From Gemmatimonadaceae bacterium (GTDB lineage: Bacteria; Gemmatimonadota; Gemmatimonadetes; Gemmatimonadales; Gemmatimonadaceae): a DNA stretch of 48,185 nucleotides. Both the position numbers and the translations under genes were made by a program. The stretch is from contig JALHNZ010000017.1 of NCBI GenBank assembly GCA_022843265.1, positions 1-48,185 of the forward strand, given 5' to 3'. The notes beneath the pieces were generated by a model. It searched no databases, had not been told where the DNA came from, and worked only from the letters and a program-made list of their open reading frames with translations. This document shows, in pieces, positions 7,452 through 16,507 of this stretch; position 1 is the stretch's first letter; every line of letters begins with the position of its first letter.

Positions 7452-8405
7452 ATGCCTGGTGTTTCCGTCATCGTTGCATCGTACAACCATGGACCGTTCA
7501 TCGTCGAGGCGATTGAATCGATTCTGGGTCAATCGATGCTGCCCGAAGAGATCATCGTGATTGATGACGGATCAACTGATGGCACGAAAGAGATCGTGGC
7601 TCCGTATGTGAGCTCGAATTTTCATTACTTTCGCCAAGCCAATCAGGGAGTCTCGACGGCGCGTAATTTCGGTCTCAAGCGGGCGCACGGTCGGTATCTT
7701 GCGTTTCTTGACGCCGATGACCGCTGGCTGCCCACCATGATTGAAACACAGCTGCGGCTGATGGAATCATCGCCCGAACTGGTCTGCTGCTTTGGCAACT
7801 TCGTGCGATTCGAGCACGTGTCCGGGAAACTCCTCGAAGACCAGTTCCAGTTCTACCCAGAGGTCTCGTCCACGCCTTCCACAATGGCACCGCACGACAG
7901 TGGCCGAGTGATAGCAGGCAACGCGTTTGAGTCACTGGTGCAGTGGTATGATTTTCCTGCGTTCATGCTGACCATGCTCTTCCGGTCGGAGCGCGTGCAA
8001 GACCTGCGCTTTGACCCTCGACTCATCCGATGCCAGGACGCGCACTTTGTGCTCCGTGCCTGTATGCGCGGATCCATTGGTTACACCACGGATATCCTGG
8101 CGCAAGTTCGCAGACACTGCAGCAACGCTACACGCGATGTCGGCATGATGGCAGTCGACAAGTTGAAGGCCCTTGAATGTACAAGTGAGGACCCGATGGC
8201 CGAGCGCTGGTCTCAGCAGTTGAACGCCCGGCTTCTGCGGGCTCGCTTTGATGCTGCAACGGCATTGCTTCGTAAGCGGCGTTGGCCCGAAGCCCGTCAG
8301 TACATGGCTCAGGCACTCTCATCGCCCGGGCCAGCCGTTCGCAAAGCGAGGGGCGTGATGCGACTTGGGATCGCTGCGGTACAGAACCTTGCGCGTAGCG
8401 CGTAG
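7452..8405 (+). CDS. Glycosyltransferase family 2
   Basis: Inverting GT-A glycosyltransferase, 317 aa. The N-terminal catalytic domain is classic: VSVIVASYNHGPFIVEAIES at residue 4, EEIIVIDDGSTDGT, NQGVSTARNFGLKRAHGRYLAFLDADD, where the final aspartates form the DXD metal/nucleotide site near residue 95. The C-terminal ~120 residues are helical and arginine-rich, without membrane segments. It is a single plus-strand gene between two minus-strand GT4 genes. A strong hairpin (8421-8450) follows its stop, though the T-run of that hairpin is on the other strand. Confidence 0.88.
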   Translation: MPGVSVIVASYNHGPFIVEAIESILGQSMLPEEIIVIDDGSTDGTKEIVAPYVSSNFHYFRQANQGVSTARNFGLKRAHGRYLAFLDADDRWLPTMIETQLRLMESSPELVCCFGNFVRFEHVSGKLLEDQFQFYPEVSSTPSTMAPHDSGRVIAGNAFESLVQWYDFPAFMLTMLFRSERVQDLRFDPRLIRCQDAHFVLRACMRGSIGYTTDILAQVRRHCSNATRDVGMMAVDKLKALECTSEDPMAERWSQQLNARLLRARFDAATALLRKRRWPEARQYMAQALSSPGPAVRKARGVMRLGIAAVQNLARSA

Positions 8406-8420
8406 CACGCATGTCAGGTC

Positions 8421-8450
8421 AAAAAAACGGGATCTTGCACACAAGAACCC
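8421..8450 (-). terminator. Rho-independent terminator (minus strand)
   Basis: On the minus strand GGGTTCTTG, loop TGTG, CAAGATCCC (one internal mismatch) is followed by G and seven T. This fits an intrinsic terminator for the minus-strand GT4 ending at 8668. The IS3 remnant lies between that stop codon and this hairpin. The stem could also serve the plus-strand GT2 (stop 8405), but its plus-strand tail is only TCCCTTT. Confidence 0.7.
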
Positions 8451-8473
8451 TCCCTTTGTCCGCATCGTAACGC

Positions 8474-8657
8474 TGCATCGCCCCGGGTTTGCAGGAGACT
8501 CCAAAGTGTGAGAGGTTGGAGTCATGAGCAAGCGAGCACGGTCTTCTACTGGAACCACTCGGCTACTTTCCACCGGCCGAGTTTGAAGCACAGTATCACA
8601 CCAGCACCTCGGACCTCACCGAGCTGCTTCTCAAGTAAAACAGCCTCGGGCGATTCA
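8474..8657 (+). mobile_element. Internally deleted IS3-family remnant with both ends
   Basis: A 184-base relic. The left end starts TGCATCGCCCCGGG and leads to a leader and ATGAGCAAGCG (8524), which resemble the start of an IS3 orfA. The right end, read in reverse, starts TGAATCGCCCGAGG, an imperfect inverted repeat of the left. Just inside the right end, 8558-8638 encode LGYFPPAEFEAQYH...LLLK-stop, matching the C-terminus of IS3 OrfB transposases; the preceding VFYWNHS is in another frame. Nearly the whole element between is missing. I see no clear target duplication (flanks ACGC and GTAC differ). It is dead as a transposase source. Confidence 0.6.
8558..8638 (+). pseudogene. IS3 OrfB transposase C-terminal fragment
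   Basis: Twenty-six codons and a stop that read LGYFPPAEFEAQYH and then a short tail. LGY-x-PPAEFE is the hallmark end of IS3-family DDE transposases. The upstream VFYWNHS (from 8542) fits the preceding part of that domain in a shifted frame, so a frameshift or small deletion separates them. All catalytic residues are lost. Confidence 0.6.
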
Positions 8658-8667
8658 GTACTGCGCT

Positions 8668-9966
8668 TCATGCAGTGACGACTGATTGAAGGAGCCTGCT
8701 CATCTCCGCTCCCACCGTTGCTGCAGAAAATCGCAACTCAACCTGCGCCCGACCCTCGTGTTGCATGTTGCGAAAATGCACCTCGTCACCAGCGATGTGT
8801 TCAATTGCCATTGCGATGGCACGGTGTGAACGATCAGGCACGAGGATGCCGCTTACGCCATCTTCTATGCACTCCGGGATTCCCCCAACGGCAGAGGCAA
8901 TCGTAACGCACCCAGACGCTTGCGCCTCCTGCAACACAACGCCCTGCGTTTCAACGTGCTCTGACATACCGCTGCCCCCAACACTCGCGAGCACGAAAAT
9001 GTTGGCGCTGCCGTACATCGACCTTAACCGATCGATGGGCACTCCGATGTGGAACTGTACGACGTCGGCCAGCCCAAGCTTGACCGTCATCTGCTGCAGC
9101 GCTTCGAGCTCGGGACCAACGCCCACGAAACTCCATTCGAACTTGATGCCACGACGTTTGAGACGAGCCGCCGCGAGCAGACTGTAACGCTGACCCTTGT
9201 CTCGGTGAAACCGGGCAACGGACAGGATGCGCAGCGGCTCTCCGTGCTGCGGCAGTGGTTGCGGCGTGAAAGGAAAGTCTTCCAGGGGAAGCCCCTGAGG
9301 AAGAACCTTCAGCAACGCCGGAGCACAGCCAAGCGCCCGCGCCTGGTCGGCCGCGAACTGCGTGTTCACGATCACAAGTCTCGCCAACGAAAAAAGCATT
9401 CTCGCGCGCGTATTGGACACCTGTTGCACACCCACCGGTTCGAGTCCGTGAAAGGTGATAACGAGCGGCACGTTTCTGGCGCGAACTGCAGCGGCGATGA
9501 ATACCCCCGTGTTAAACGAGTGTATGTGAAGCACGTCTGGCTTCTTGCCTCTCGTCGCAGGCCATGCCAGCGCGAGTGATCGAGCTGATGCCTTCAACCG
9601 AGCGGTGATCGTGGGCTCACCGGAAAAAAGCGAGAACGCCGCACGAAACACCGCTTGCGCTAGTCGCGGATTCAACACGACAAGTCGCAGCGTGGCGGTA
9701 GCTTTTCCGCCTCTAGAGCCGGGAAGGAGTCGGACGCGACCTGGCTCCGCGAGTGACATCACCTTTGGCGCAAATCCCTCCTGTTTTTGATTGGCCGAGA
9801 GCACAAGCGGCTGATGCCCGGCAATGATCAGCTGACTCAGATATGTGTCCATCCACGGCTGATTGATCGCGGGAAAGTACGCGGCCACTACATGCACGAG
9901 CAGCGTCCGCGAAGACGTCGAACTCCCGACTGCACGGCTGGTGTCGAGTGGCCTAACCGAGTCCAT
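8668..9966 (-). CDS. Glycosyltransferase family 4
   Basis: GT-B glycosyltransferase, 432 aa. Start chosen at the ATG at 9966 because AGGAG stands seven bases before it; an ATG-type start at 9999 would add 11 residues. The acceptor domain begins at LLVHVVAAYFPAINQPWMDTY and has VLHIHSFNTGVFIAAAVRAR and LVITFHGLEP. The donor domain shows LRILSVARFHRDKGQRYSLL, FVGVGPELEALQQM, then SGMSEHVETQGVVLQEAQASG, a typical E-x7-E type site, and IASAVGGIPECIEDGVSGIL. It is transcribed divergently from the HTTM-like gene at 10097 and ends just before the IS3 remnant. Specific sugar unknown. Confidence 0.88.
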   Translation of the reverse strand: MDSVRPLDTSRAVGSSTSSRTLLVHVVAAYFPAINQPWMDTYLSQLIIAGHQPLVLSANQKQEGFAPKVMSLAEPGRVRLLPGSRGGKATATLRLVVLNPRLAQAVFRAAFSLFSGEPTITARLKASARSLALAWPATRGKKPDVLHIHSFNTGVFIAAAVRARNVPLVITFHGLEPVGVQQVSNTRARMLFSLARLVIVNTQFAADQARALGCAPALLKVLPQGLPLEDFPFTPQPLPQHGEPLRILSVARFHRDKGQRYSLLAAARLKRRGIKFEWSFVGVGPELEALQQMTVKLGLADVVQFHIGVPIDRLRSMYGSANIFVLASVGGSGMSEHVETQGVVLQEAQASGCVTIASAVGGIPECIEDGVSGILVPDRSHRAIAMAIEHIAGDEVHFRNMQHEGRAQVELRFSAATVGAEMSRLLQSVVTA

Positions 9967-10096
9967 CACTTGGCTCCTGAAAACTGGTTCTCGTCGCACT
10001 TCCTGTATTAAACGAAAGATGCGAAGATTGGTGACAAACGACAGACGACGAGAGCAGAGACCCTGCGATTCAGCAACTTAGAAGAGTCGTTCCCTC

Positions 10097-11473
10097 ATGG
10101 ATACACCGGTTTCGACCAAACCAGACACTCCTGCTGCGCTCGCGCCGTTTGCCATCCTGTGGGCATTCGCGCTGTTTTTTCATCAGGTAGCATATGGATT
10201 TCTGTCGGTGTCGTGGGTCGATCAGGCACTCGCAGCTCTGGCTTTGATAACGATCGCGCTACCGCGATCCGTCCGCATTCTCTGGGTACTTTGCGCATTC
10301 CACGTTGTGGTGGTGGTTCGGCAGCTACCCGATGCTTCGAACCACTGGTTTTTTGCAGGGATTGTCTCGTTCGGACTCTGCGTTGGGATGTTCCGCTCGA
10401 TATGGCTTGCAGGCCGTGGCACGGGCGCGTCTGACGACCCATTCCAACGAGTCGTTCCTGCGGCTCAACTTTCGCTGCTGATACTCTACGCAGGCAGCGG
10501 CATCCACAAACTCAATTATGACTTCGTAGACAACTCGACAAGCTGCGCGACGTCGATGGCGCGGACACTGCTTTATTTCGTGGACGCACAGACGATTCCG
10601 ATGTGGTTCGATCACACGGTGGTGCTCTTGACCGCTATGACGGAGCTTGGACTTCCGATTCTATTGCTGGTGCCACGATGGCGAGCCGCTGGAGTGCTTC
10701 TTGCGCTGGGTTTTCACGTTCTCACGGCGCTGGCCGGCTACCCTCGCTTCAGCGCCATCTGCGGCGCGTTGATCACGCTGTTCATACCAAGCAGCGCATG
10801 GAGCAGGTTGGTGCCACCATTCCGCGCTGCACTGGGGGAGTTTACAAGAGTCGCCGGTGCGGGCGGCCTGCTGCTCAGCGCGCTGCTGATCAAATCGACT
10901 CCGTCGAAGTCGCCGCTGTTGATCGCATACCTGCTGTTGACTGCGTTGGTGGGAGTGGTCGTTGTCCGGCAGTGGGCGAACAGCGATCGCGGCTCTCAGG
11001 TTGCGTTCACGCTGCGCGGGTCGCGCCTCGCGCTCCTCGCTCCGGCCCTGATGCTCGTTGTGATTGCGGCGCCGTATCTGGGGCTTTCCACACATCGCTC
11101 GATGAGTATGTACAGCAACCTGCGGACAGAAGCGCCGCAGTCAAATCATTTGTTGTTTGATGCACGATGGCAGCCGTTCGGCTTTCAGCGCGATCTGGTG
11201 ATCGTCCATGCAACGAGCGCGCACAATCTGCAGCCTGTTGTCGACCAGGATCATGTACTTCCGTATGTCGAGTTTCGGGCTCGTCTGAGTGATGCCCTCC
11301 GCAGTGCAGATTCGACTCGTGTTTTCGTGACGTTCTCGCGTGGCGGTGAGCAGTACCGTGTGCCCGATGTCGCGCGAGATTCCATGCTGCGCTTGCCGGT
11401 GACTGCCTGGCACCGTCGCTTCTTTCGCTTTCGATCGGTGGAACGAGCCGCACCACGCGCGTGCACGATCTGA
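10097..11473 (+). CDS. HTTM-like polytopic membrane protein with C-terminal extramembrane domain
   Basis: 458 aa, about ten hydrophobic segments, then a soluble tail of ~110 residues. The central motif AAQLSLLILYAGSGIHKLNYDF followed by a helix with TAMTELGLPILLLVP and LALGFHVLTALAGY parallels the HTTM protein at 3251-4357 (QLSLMYFGAAFNKL), and both have the small-residue-then-K helix end. The tail (from about residue 350) is rich in beta-type sequence such as DLVIVHATSAHNLQPVV and may play the part of the separate small protein of the first HTTM locus, but I see no clear alignment. It stands alone on the plus strand between minus-strand operons. Function unknown; an envelope modification enzyme is a guess. 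Confidence 0.55.
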   Translation: MDTPVSTKPDTPAALAPFAILWAFALFFHQVAYGFLSVSWVDQALAALALITIALPRSVRILWVLCAFHVVVVVRQLPDASNHWFFAGIVSFGLCVGMFRSIWLAGRGTGASDDPFQRVVPAAQLSLLILYAGSGIHKLNYDFVDNSTSCATSMARTLLYFVDAQTIPMWFDHTVVLLTAMTELGLPILLLVPRWRAAGVLLALGFHVLTALAGYPRFSAICGALITLFIPSSAWSRLVPPFRAALGEFTRVAGAGGLLLSALLIKSTPSKSPLLIAYLLLTALVGVVVVRQWANSDRGSQVAFTLRGSRLALLAPALMLVVIAAPYLGLSTHRSMSMYSNLRTEAPQSNHLLFDARWQPFGFQRDLVIVHATSAHNLQPVVDQDHVLPYVEFRARLSDALRSADSTRVFVTFSRGGEQYRVPDVARDSMLRLPVTAWHRRFFRFRSVERAAPRACTI

Positions 11474-11476
11474 TCG

Positions 11477-13444
11477 CTATCGCGACGGCCAGATCACCTC
11501 AAATTTGTTGGACAAGCTGAATCCGGCTCGCATCCCACCGCCGACAACAAGAATCCGCCCGTGATCTACCACGGGAAAGACGCCGTGGCGCGCGTGCAAC
11601 AAGTCGGGAGCGCGTCGCCATGCATTCGTAGCAGGATTGAAAACATCAACACGAGCGTAGCTCCCGTATTTATCGGCGCCTTCCCCTGTTAACGTTTCGC
11701 CGCCAACTATCCAGAACTCGCCATTCAGGTAGGCGGCCTTTCCGGTACCACCTCGCGCCACCGGCAGCGACAACGGTGAGCCACTCGCGCCGTCGCTGAC
11801 CTGCCATGTGTCAGTTGCCGGATCGTAGACTTGCACGTCGTCAAATCCGTTGTCCACGACATTCGAGTCTCCACTACCCGGGCCTCGGCCGCCGAAAACA
11901 AAAAAACGCTCGCCGTCAGTGCCGGACGCGGCGTGGTTCCGGGGACGCGGCATTGGCGCGATCCGCCTCCACGTGTTGCTCTGTGGATCGTACACTGCCG
12001 CCTCAGCCGTGGTACGACCACTCACGATTCCACCAGCAACATAGACCTTGCCGTTGACTAGCGCTGAGCTGCTTGAACCGGCCGCAAACGGCATTGCCGC
12101 TCGCAACTCCCAACGACCCCAAACGGGGTCGAACATTTGCACAAGACCTTCAGACTGGTCTCCGAAGCCGCCAAACAGATACCACTTGTTGTCTACGATT
12201 TCCCCCGCATGGTGATTGCCCCGTGCCGGGCGCACTGGTGAGAGATGCAGCGGCAACCAGCGACCGAGTGCCAAATCGAAGATGAGCGTTTCATTGCTGC
12301 CGGCGCCAACAACGTACAGCGAGTCTCCGATTATTCCCGCTGCCACTTCACCCATCGGAGCAGGCAGCGAGTCGAACACATGCCAGTTGTCGCGCAATCC
12401 ACGTTTCCAGAGTTCGTGCGTGGTCGGCACGCTCCAACTCGCGGCTCCGAATCCGTAGTACAACGTGTCCCGACGCTCCATTGCCAGACCGCCGAGCATG
12501 GCGACGGGACCATTGGCCACAAAACGCCAGCGATCACTCTGTGGCGAATACCAGAGGACCTCACGATTGTTCTCTCGGCCAATCTCTCTGGACCGTCCGC
12601 CAGCGCTCATGATTCCGCCATTGTAGGCGAACGTTGAGGGCTCGGTGTGCGACAGCGAGAATGGAGGAGATCGCTTGCTGCTCCAGCTGTCAGTCGCCGC
12701 GTTGTACGCTTCGACTACACGGGAATCAACGGGCACCGGATCATGACCAACGTTGCCGCTGATGGTGAAGTAGCTATTGTCGTTGACCGCCAGACTGGAA
12801 GCGTGTCCACGAGGCGATGGTACGCGTGCCCGCGGTTTCCAGAGCGAGTCACCCGGCGCAAGCGACCAGTGATCCTCAGAATCGGTATTCCGATCGGCCA
12901 GATAGCCGCCGGCGAAGTACAGCGTGTCTCCGATTGCCACCAAGGTGCCCGCGGCCCGTGCTGAAGGAAGCGACGGGCCTTCCAACCACGCATCACTGGA
13001 AATACTGTAACGCCACACTCGGCGCGTAGCCGGACCCGGATGATCCCCTTCGAATCCGCCCACAATCCACACGGTGTCGCCAAGTCGGACTGGCGTTGCG
13101 TGCGTGATACCGACCGGCATATCACGACGGCGAGTCCATGCTCCCGTGGCCAGGTGCAGCACCTCGACACGCAGCGATGCCTTCGTCTCTTTCGAGTGAA
13201 AGCCGCCAATGATGAGTACAGAATCACCAAGCGGAATACGTGCAAACTCGTAGCGCGGAAGGTCCGTCACCGAGACCACTGACCAACCTGTCGGTGGTGC
13301 GACAGTACGGAACGCAGCGATTCGGCGGCGAACACCGTCAGCGAAACGATCGCCAAGTGCGAACCCGATCGCTGCCCAAAACACGCTCATAAGCAGCAAC
13401 GCACCAACAACGAGCAGGAAACGCGTGCGTACAGACCGTTCCAT
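11477..13444 (-). CDS. Membrane-anchored 12-motif Kelch protein (probably two beta-propellers)
   Basis: 655 aa. An N-terminal transmembrane segment (RFLLVVGALLLMSVFWAAIGFAL, residues 8-30) anchors a large extracytoplasmic region. About twelve kelch-type strand ends with a GG doublet or close variant can be counted, including VLIIGGF, VWIVGGF, LYFAGGY, IMSAGGR, WYLFGGF, VYVAGGI, FFVFGGR, FWIVGGE and ILVVGGG, each followed downstream by a tryptophan (for example NTWRRIAPMPRPRNHA). Twelve blades suggest two six-bladed propellers. No galactose-oxidase copper motif is evident. It starts 13 bases after the quinoprotein and closes the UDP-xylose synthase operon. It may bind or shape polysaccharide at the cell surface; this is inference. 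Confidence 0.75.
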   Translation of the reverse strand: MERSVRTRFLLVVGALLLMSVFWAAIGFALGDRFADGVRRRIAAFRTVAPPTGWSVVSVTDLPRYEFARIPLGDSVLIIGGFHSKETKASLRVEVLHLATGAWTRRRDMPVGITHATPVRLGDTVWIVGGFEGDHPGPATRRVWRYSISSDAWLEGPSLPSARAAGTLVAIGDTLYFAGGYLADRNTDSEDHWSLAPGDSLWKPRARVPSPRGHASSLAVNDNSYFTISGNVGHDPVPVDSRVVEAYNAATDSWSSKRSPPFSLSHTEPSTFAYNGGIMSAGGRSREIGRENNREVLWYSPQSDRWRFVANGPVAMLGGLAMERRDTLYYGFGAASWSVPTTHELWKRGLRDNWHVFDSLPAPMGEVAAGIIGDSLYVVGAGSNETLIFDLALGRWLPLHLSPVRPARGNHHAGEIVDNKWYLFGGFGDQSEGLVQMFDPVWGRWELRAAMPFAAGSSSSALVNGKVYVAGGIVSGRTTAEAAVYDPQSNTWRRIAPMPRPRNHAASGTDGERFFVFGGRGPGSGDSNVVDNGFDDVQVYDPATDTWQVSDGASGSPLSLPVARGGTGKAAYLNGEFWIVGGETLTGEGADKYGSYARVDVFNPATNAWRRAPDLLHARHGVFPVVDHGRILVVGGGMRAGFSLSNKFEVIWPSR

Positions 13445-13457
13445 GATTCGAGCGAGT

Positions 13458-15428
13458 TTAGGGAATACTTTTGTGCGGTAGCGCGAACGCCTGCAAGGTT
13501 GATCCCGCGCCGTTGCCGGTTGCGATCACGACAAACTGCCTTCCGTCTGCGGTGCGATAAGTAGCGGGGTTGCTATACCCAACCTGTCCGAGCTCAACCG
13601 ACCACATGGTACGGCCGCTCACAGACTCAATGGCATAGAGCGTGCTTCCGCCGCCTGTCAGAAAGAGCAGCCCTCCTGCCGTAGCGATCGGACCCGGAGC
13701 ACCGACTACACCCAGTGGCTCGCGTACGCGCTCGCGTAACCACGGGTGTCGGCGAACCGCCGGCATATCTCCAATTGTAACTTGCCACTTCAGCGCACCC
13801 GACACCACGTCATACGCGGTGAGCAAACCGAACGGCGGTCGGCCGAGCGGTACCGCGCTACCGGACCGGCGCGCGCCGTACCAGGTGCGATACGCAGGGA
13901 GGGTGAGTTGACTTGCCGCGTCGGGAGTTCGCGTTGAATCGATGATGAAGCGACGATCGTCGTTCGTAGCCACGAGTTTCGCGATCACGGGGGCATTCGA
14001 AGATTTGACAAACAACAGCTGTCGCAACGGATCGACCGCGGTAGCTCCCCACCCCGCACCACCGATCCATCCGGGTGCAACAACTGTACCGACGAGTGAC
14101 GGGGGCGTGAACATCGGTCCCAAGCGCAACCCCTTGATTCGCTCAAGCGCAGCGGATTGAAGCTCCGGCGACAAGTTCGACACGTCACCAGCATTGAAAC
14201 CCTGGCGAGCGAATGGTTGGGGCCATTGCACATGCGGCTGCGTGGGCGCGACCGCTTCTCCGGGCACGTCGCTGCCTGGCACCGAACGTTCTTCAATCGG
14301 CCAGATTGGCTCACCAGTTACTCTGTCAAAACCGTACACGTACCCCGTTTTCGCAGCGATAAGCACCACGTCTTGTTCGAGCTCGCCTCGCTTGACGGTG
14401 GTGAGCACAGGTGCTGCAGCAAGGTCGTAGTCCCACAAACCGTGGTGCACGATCTGATGGTACCAACGCATTTTTCCCGTGCGACCATCAAGGCACACAA
14501 TGGACTCGGCGAAGAGATTATCGCCGAGCCGAGCTCCACCATACCAATCATTGCTTGGTGTACTTACGGGCAGATACACGAGCCCGCGTACCGTGTCGAC
14601 TGAGATTGGTGCCCACACGTTGAGGTGTCCCGTCACTTCAGCGGAGCGCCCACCCCATGTTGCCCTGGCAGAATCGCCAGCTGCGGGTACCGGGTCCCAC
14701 CGCCACAAGAGTTCGCCGGTACGCGCATCGAAGGCCTGCACATCACCCGGCGGATCGCGTTCGTGAATGATTCCGTCGCCCACCGCGCTGCCAACGATGA
14801 TGATGTCGTTCCATATCGCAGGTGGCGAGGTCTGCGAAACGTGCTGTCGATTCACTGGCCAGCGAAGGTGAGCGGCAAGGTCAACTACTCCGCGCTCGCC
14901 AAAAGTTGTGTCGGCGACTCCGGTTCTCGCATCGAGTGAATAAAGCTCGGTGCGGGAGGCGAGAATGATCCTTAACCCTTCCGGCCCCTCCCACGCGCTG
15001 AGTCCGCGATGCACGAAACCAGCGTGATCATTGGAAATGGGTCCGCGTTCGGTCGCGCGTGGATCAAATACCCACAGCTCTCGACCAGTGGCGGCATCAA
15101 GTGCCATCGCGCGATTGTACGGTGTCACCACGTACATCGTATCGCGAATTACGAGCGGCGTCGCCTCGAACTTGTCGGGTCTCACGTTGACACCCGTCAG
15201 GGAGTCCTGCAGCGGGATTTCATTCGCGGCCCACGTCCAGGCGCGCCGTAGCGTTGGCACGGTTTCAGCGGTTATATCGGACAGCGGCGACCAGCGCTGC
15301 GAGCCTGCGTCGCCGGCGTACGATGGCCATCCCACCACGTTCGCGGATGAGCTCGCCTGAAGCGGCGTGCGATCGGAGCATGCAAAGAGCGCGAGCAGCA
15401 GCAACGCCCCGGACATCCTTACCATCAT
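13458..15428 (-). CDS. PQQ-type quinoprotein dehydrogenase, probable lipoprotein
   Basis: 656 aa in the eight-bladed quinoprotein family, close in motif order to the catalytic part of membrane glucose dehydrogenase. Start taken at the ATG at 15428 (GAGG eight bases upstream); longer frames run into the previous gene. MSGALLLLALFACSD is a lipoprotein signal with lipobox LFAC. Then WPSYAGDAGSQRWSPL, AMDAATG-like blades (MALDAATGRELWVFDP, AFDARTGELLWRWDP), WAPISVDTVRGLVYLPV, the WYHQIVHHGLWDYD block, and WGATAVDPLRQ, equivalent to the VDP segment that bears the catalytic aspartate in glucose dehydrogenases as I recall. It lacks the N-terminal membrane domain of Gcd. Substrate may be a sugar or alcohol; its place in a UDP-xylose operon is unusual. 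Confidence 0.8.
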   Translation of the reverse strand: MMVRMSGALLLLALFACSDRTPLQASSSANVVGWPSYAGDAGSQRWSPLSDITAETVPTLRRAWTWAANEIPLQDSLTGVNVRPDKFEATPLVIRDTMYVVTPYNRAMALDAATGRELWVFDPRATERGPISNDHAGFVHRGLSAWEGPEGLRIILASRTELYSLDARTGVADTTFGERGVVDLAAHLRWPVNRQHVSQTSPPAIWNDIIIVGSAVGDGIIHERDPPGDVQAFDARTGELLWRWDPVPAAGDSARATWGGRSAEVTGHLNVWAPISVDTVRGLVYLPVSTPSNDWYGGARLGDNLFAESIVCLDGRTGKMRWYHQIVHHGLWDYDLAAAPVLTTVKRGELEQDVVLIAAKTGYVYGFDRVTGEPIWPIEERSVPGSDVPGEAVAPTQPHVQWPQPFARQGFNAGDVSNLSPELQSAALERIKGLRLGPMFTPPSLVGTVVAPGWIGGAGWGATAVDPLRQLLFVKSSNAPVIAKLVATNDDRRFIIDSTRTPDAASQLTLPAYRTWYGARRSGSAVPLGRPPFGLLTAYDVVSGALKWQVTIGDMPAVRRHPWLRERVREPLGVVGAPGPIATAGGLLFLTGGGSTLYAIESVSGRTMWSVELGQVGYSNPATYRTADGRQFVVIATGNGAGSTLQAFALPHKSIP

Positions 15429-15438
15429 GTTGCGAGCC

Positions 15439-16425
15439 TCAGTCTGCACGATGTTCGGCGGTGTTACTGAGCAACTCGTCAAAGTATCGCACGGTGTGCT
15501 CCAGACCTACTTCAAGCGGTACTTTCGGCTGCCAGCCAAGAGCGGCGTGCGCGAGCCTGATATCGGGTTGGCGCTGCCTCGGGTCATCTTGCGGCAGAGG
15601 TCGGTACACGATCTTCGAAGACGACCCGCACATGTCAATCACTTTCTGCGCGAGCTCGCGCATACTGAACTCGCCGGGATTGCCGAGATTGATCGGACCG
15701 GTAATTTCATCGCCGGAGTCCATGAGCGACATCAAACCCTCGATGAGATCAGAGACATAACAGAACGATCGTGTTTGCTCGCCATCACCAAACACCGTGA
15801 TATCTTCACCTTTGAGCGCCTGGACCACGAAGTTCGAGACCACACGACCGTCGTTGGGGTGCATGCGCGGACCATACGTGTTAAAAATGCGCGCGACTTT
15901 GATTCGAAGCGCGTGCTGGCGATGATAGTCGAAAAAGAGCGTTTCGGCGCAACGTTTCCCTTCGTCGTAACAGCTGCGGATGCCGATGGGGTTCACGTTG
16001 CCCCAGTATTTCTCGGTCTGCGGGTGCTCGACGGGATCGCCGTACACTTCCGAGGTGGAGCTCTGCAATATTTTGGCGCGCACACGCTTGGCGAGGCCAA
16101 GCATGTTGATGGCGCCGTGCACTGACGTTTTGGTAGTCTGGACCGGGTCGCGCTGATAGTGCACGGGTGAAGCAGGGCAGGCGAGATTGTAGATCTCATC
16201 GACCTCCACATAGAGCGGAAACGTGACATCGTGCCGCATGAGCTCAAATCGGGGATGGCCGAGCAGATGCTCAACATTGCGACGGGTGCTCGTGAAGAAG
16301 TTGTCAACACAGAGGACCTCGTGGCCTTCGGCGAGCAAGGCTTCGCACAGATGGCTCCCAAGGAACCCGGCCCCCCCCGTGACCAAAATGCGGCGATCCA
16401 GTCCTACAGCAGTACGGTTCGACAC
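15439..16425 (-). CDS. uxs: UDP-glucuronate decarboxylase (UDP-xylose synthase)
   Basis: Extended short-chain dehydrogenase, 328 aa, that converts UDP-glucuronate to UDP-xylose with NAD. Motifs: [20 protein letters not shown] (GxxGxxG NAD site, residues 12-24), [28 protein letters not shown], the catalytic SCYDEGKR (YxxxK), [20 protein letters not shown] and [17 protein letters not shown], an order characteristic of bacterial UXS. The start is a GTG at 16425. It is the first gene of a minus-strand operon with the quinoprotein (10-base gap) and the Kelch protein. It implies that xylose, or a sugar made from it, is part of the polymer. UDP-glucose dehydrogenase, which supplies its substrate, is not in the window. 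Confidence 0.92.
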   Translation of the reverse strand: MSNRTAVGLDRRILVTGGAGFLGSHLCEALLAEGHEVLCVDNFFTSTRRNVEHLLGHPRFELMRHDVTFPLYVEVDEIYNLACPASPVHYQRDPVQTTKTSVHGAINMLGLAKRVRAKILQSSTSEVYGDPVEHPQTEKYWGNVNPIGIRSCYDEGKRCAETLFFDYHRQHALRIKVARIFNTYGPRMHPNDGRVVSNFVVQALKGEDITVFGDGEQTRSFCYVSDLIEGLMSLMDSGDEITGPINLGNPGEFSMRELAQKVIDMCGSSSKIVYRPLPQDDPRQRQPDIRLAHAALGWQPKVPLEVGLEHTVRYFDELLSNTAEHRAD

Positions 16426-16507
16426 GAAATATCTCGCTCAGTGAGAGTCTGCGAATCGGATGTTTTCTACGTGTTCTTGACGAGCTATACCGAGTGACAA
16501 CGAACGC

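Noticed and set aside
15367-16125. 252-codon plus-strand frame
   Set aside because: Exact antisense of uxs; translation has no family motif.
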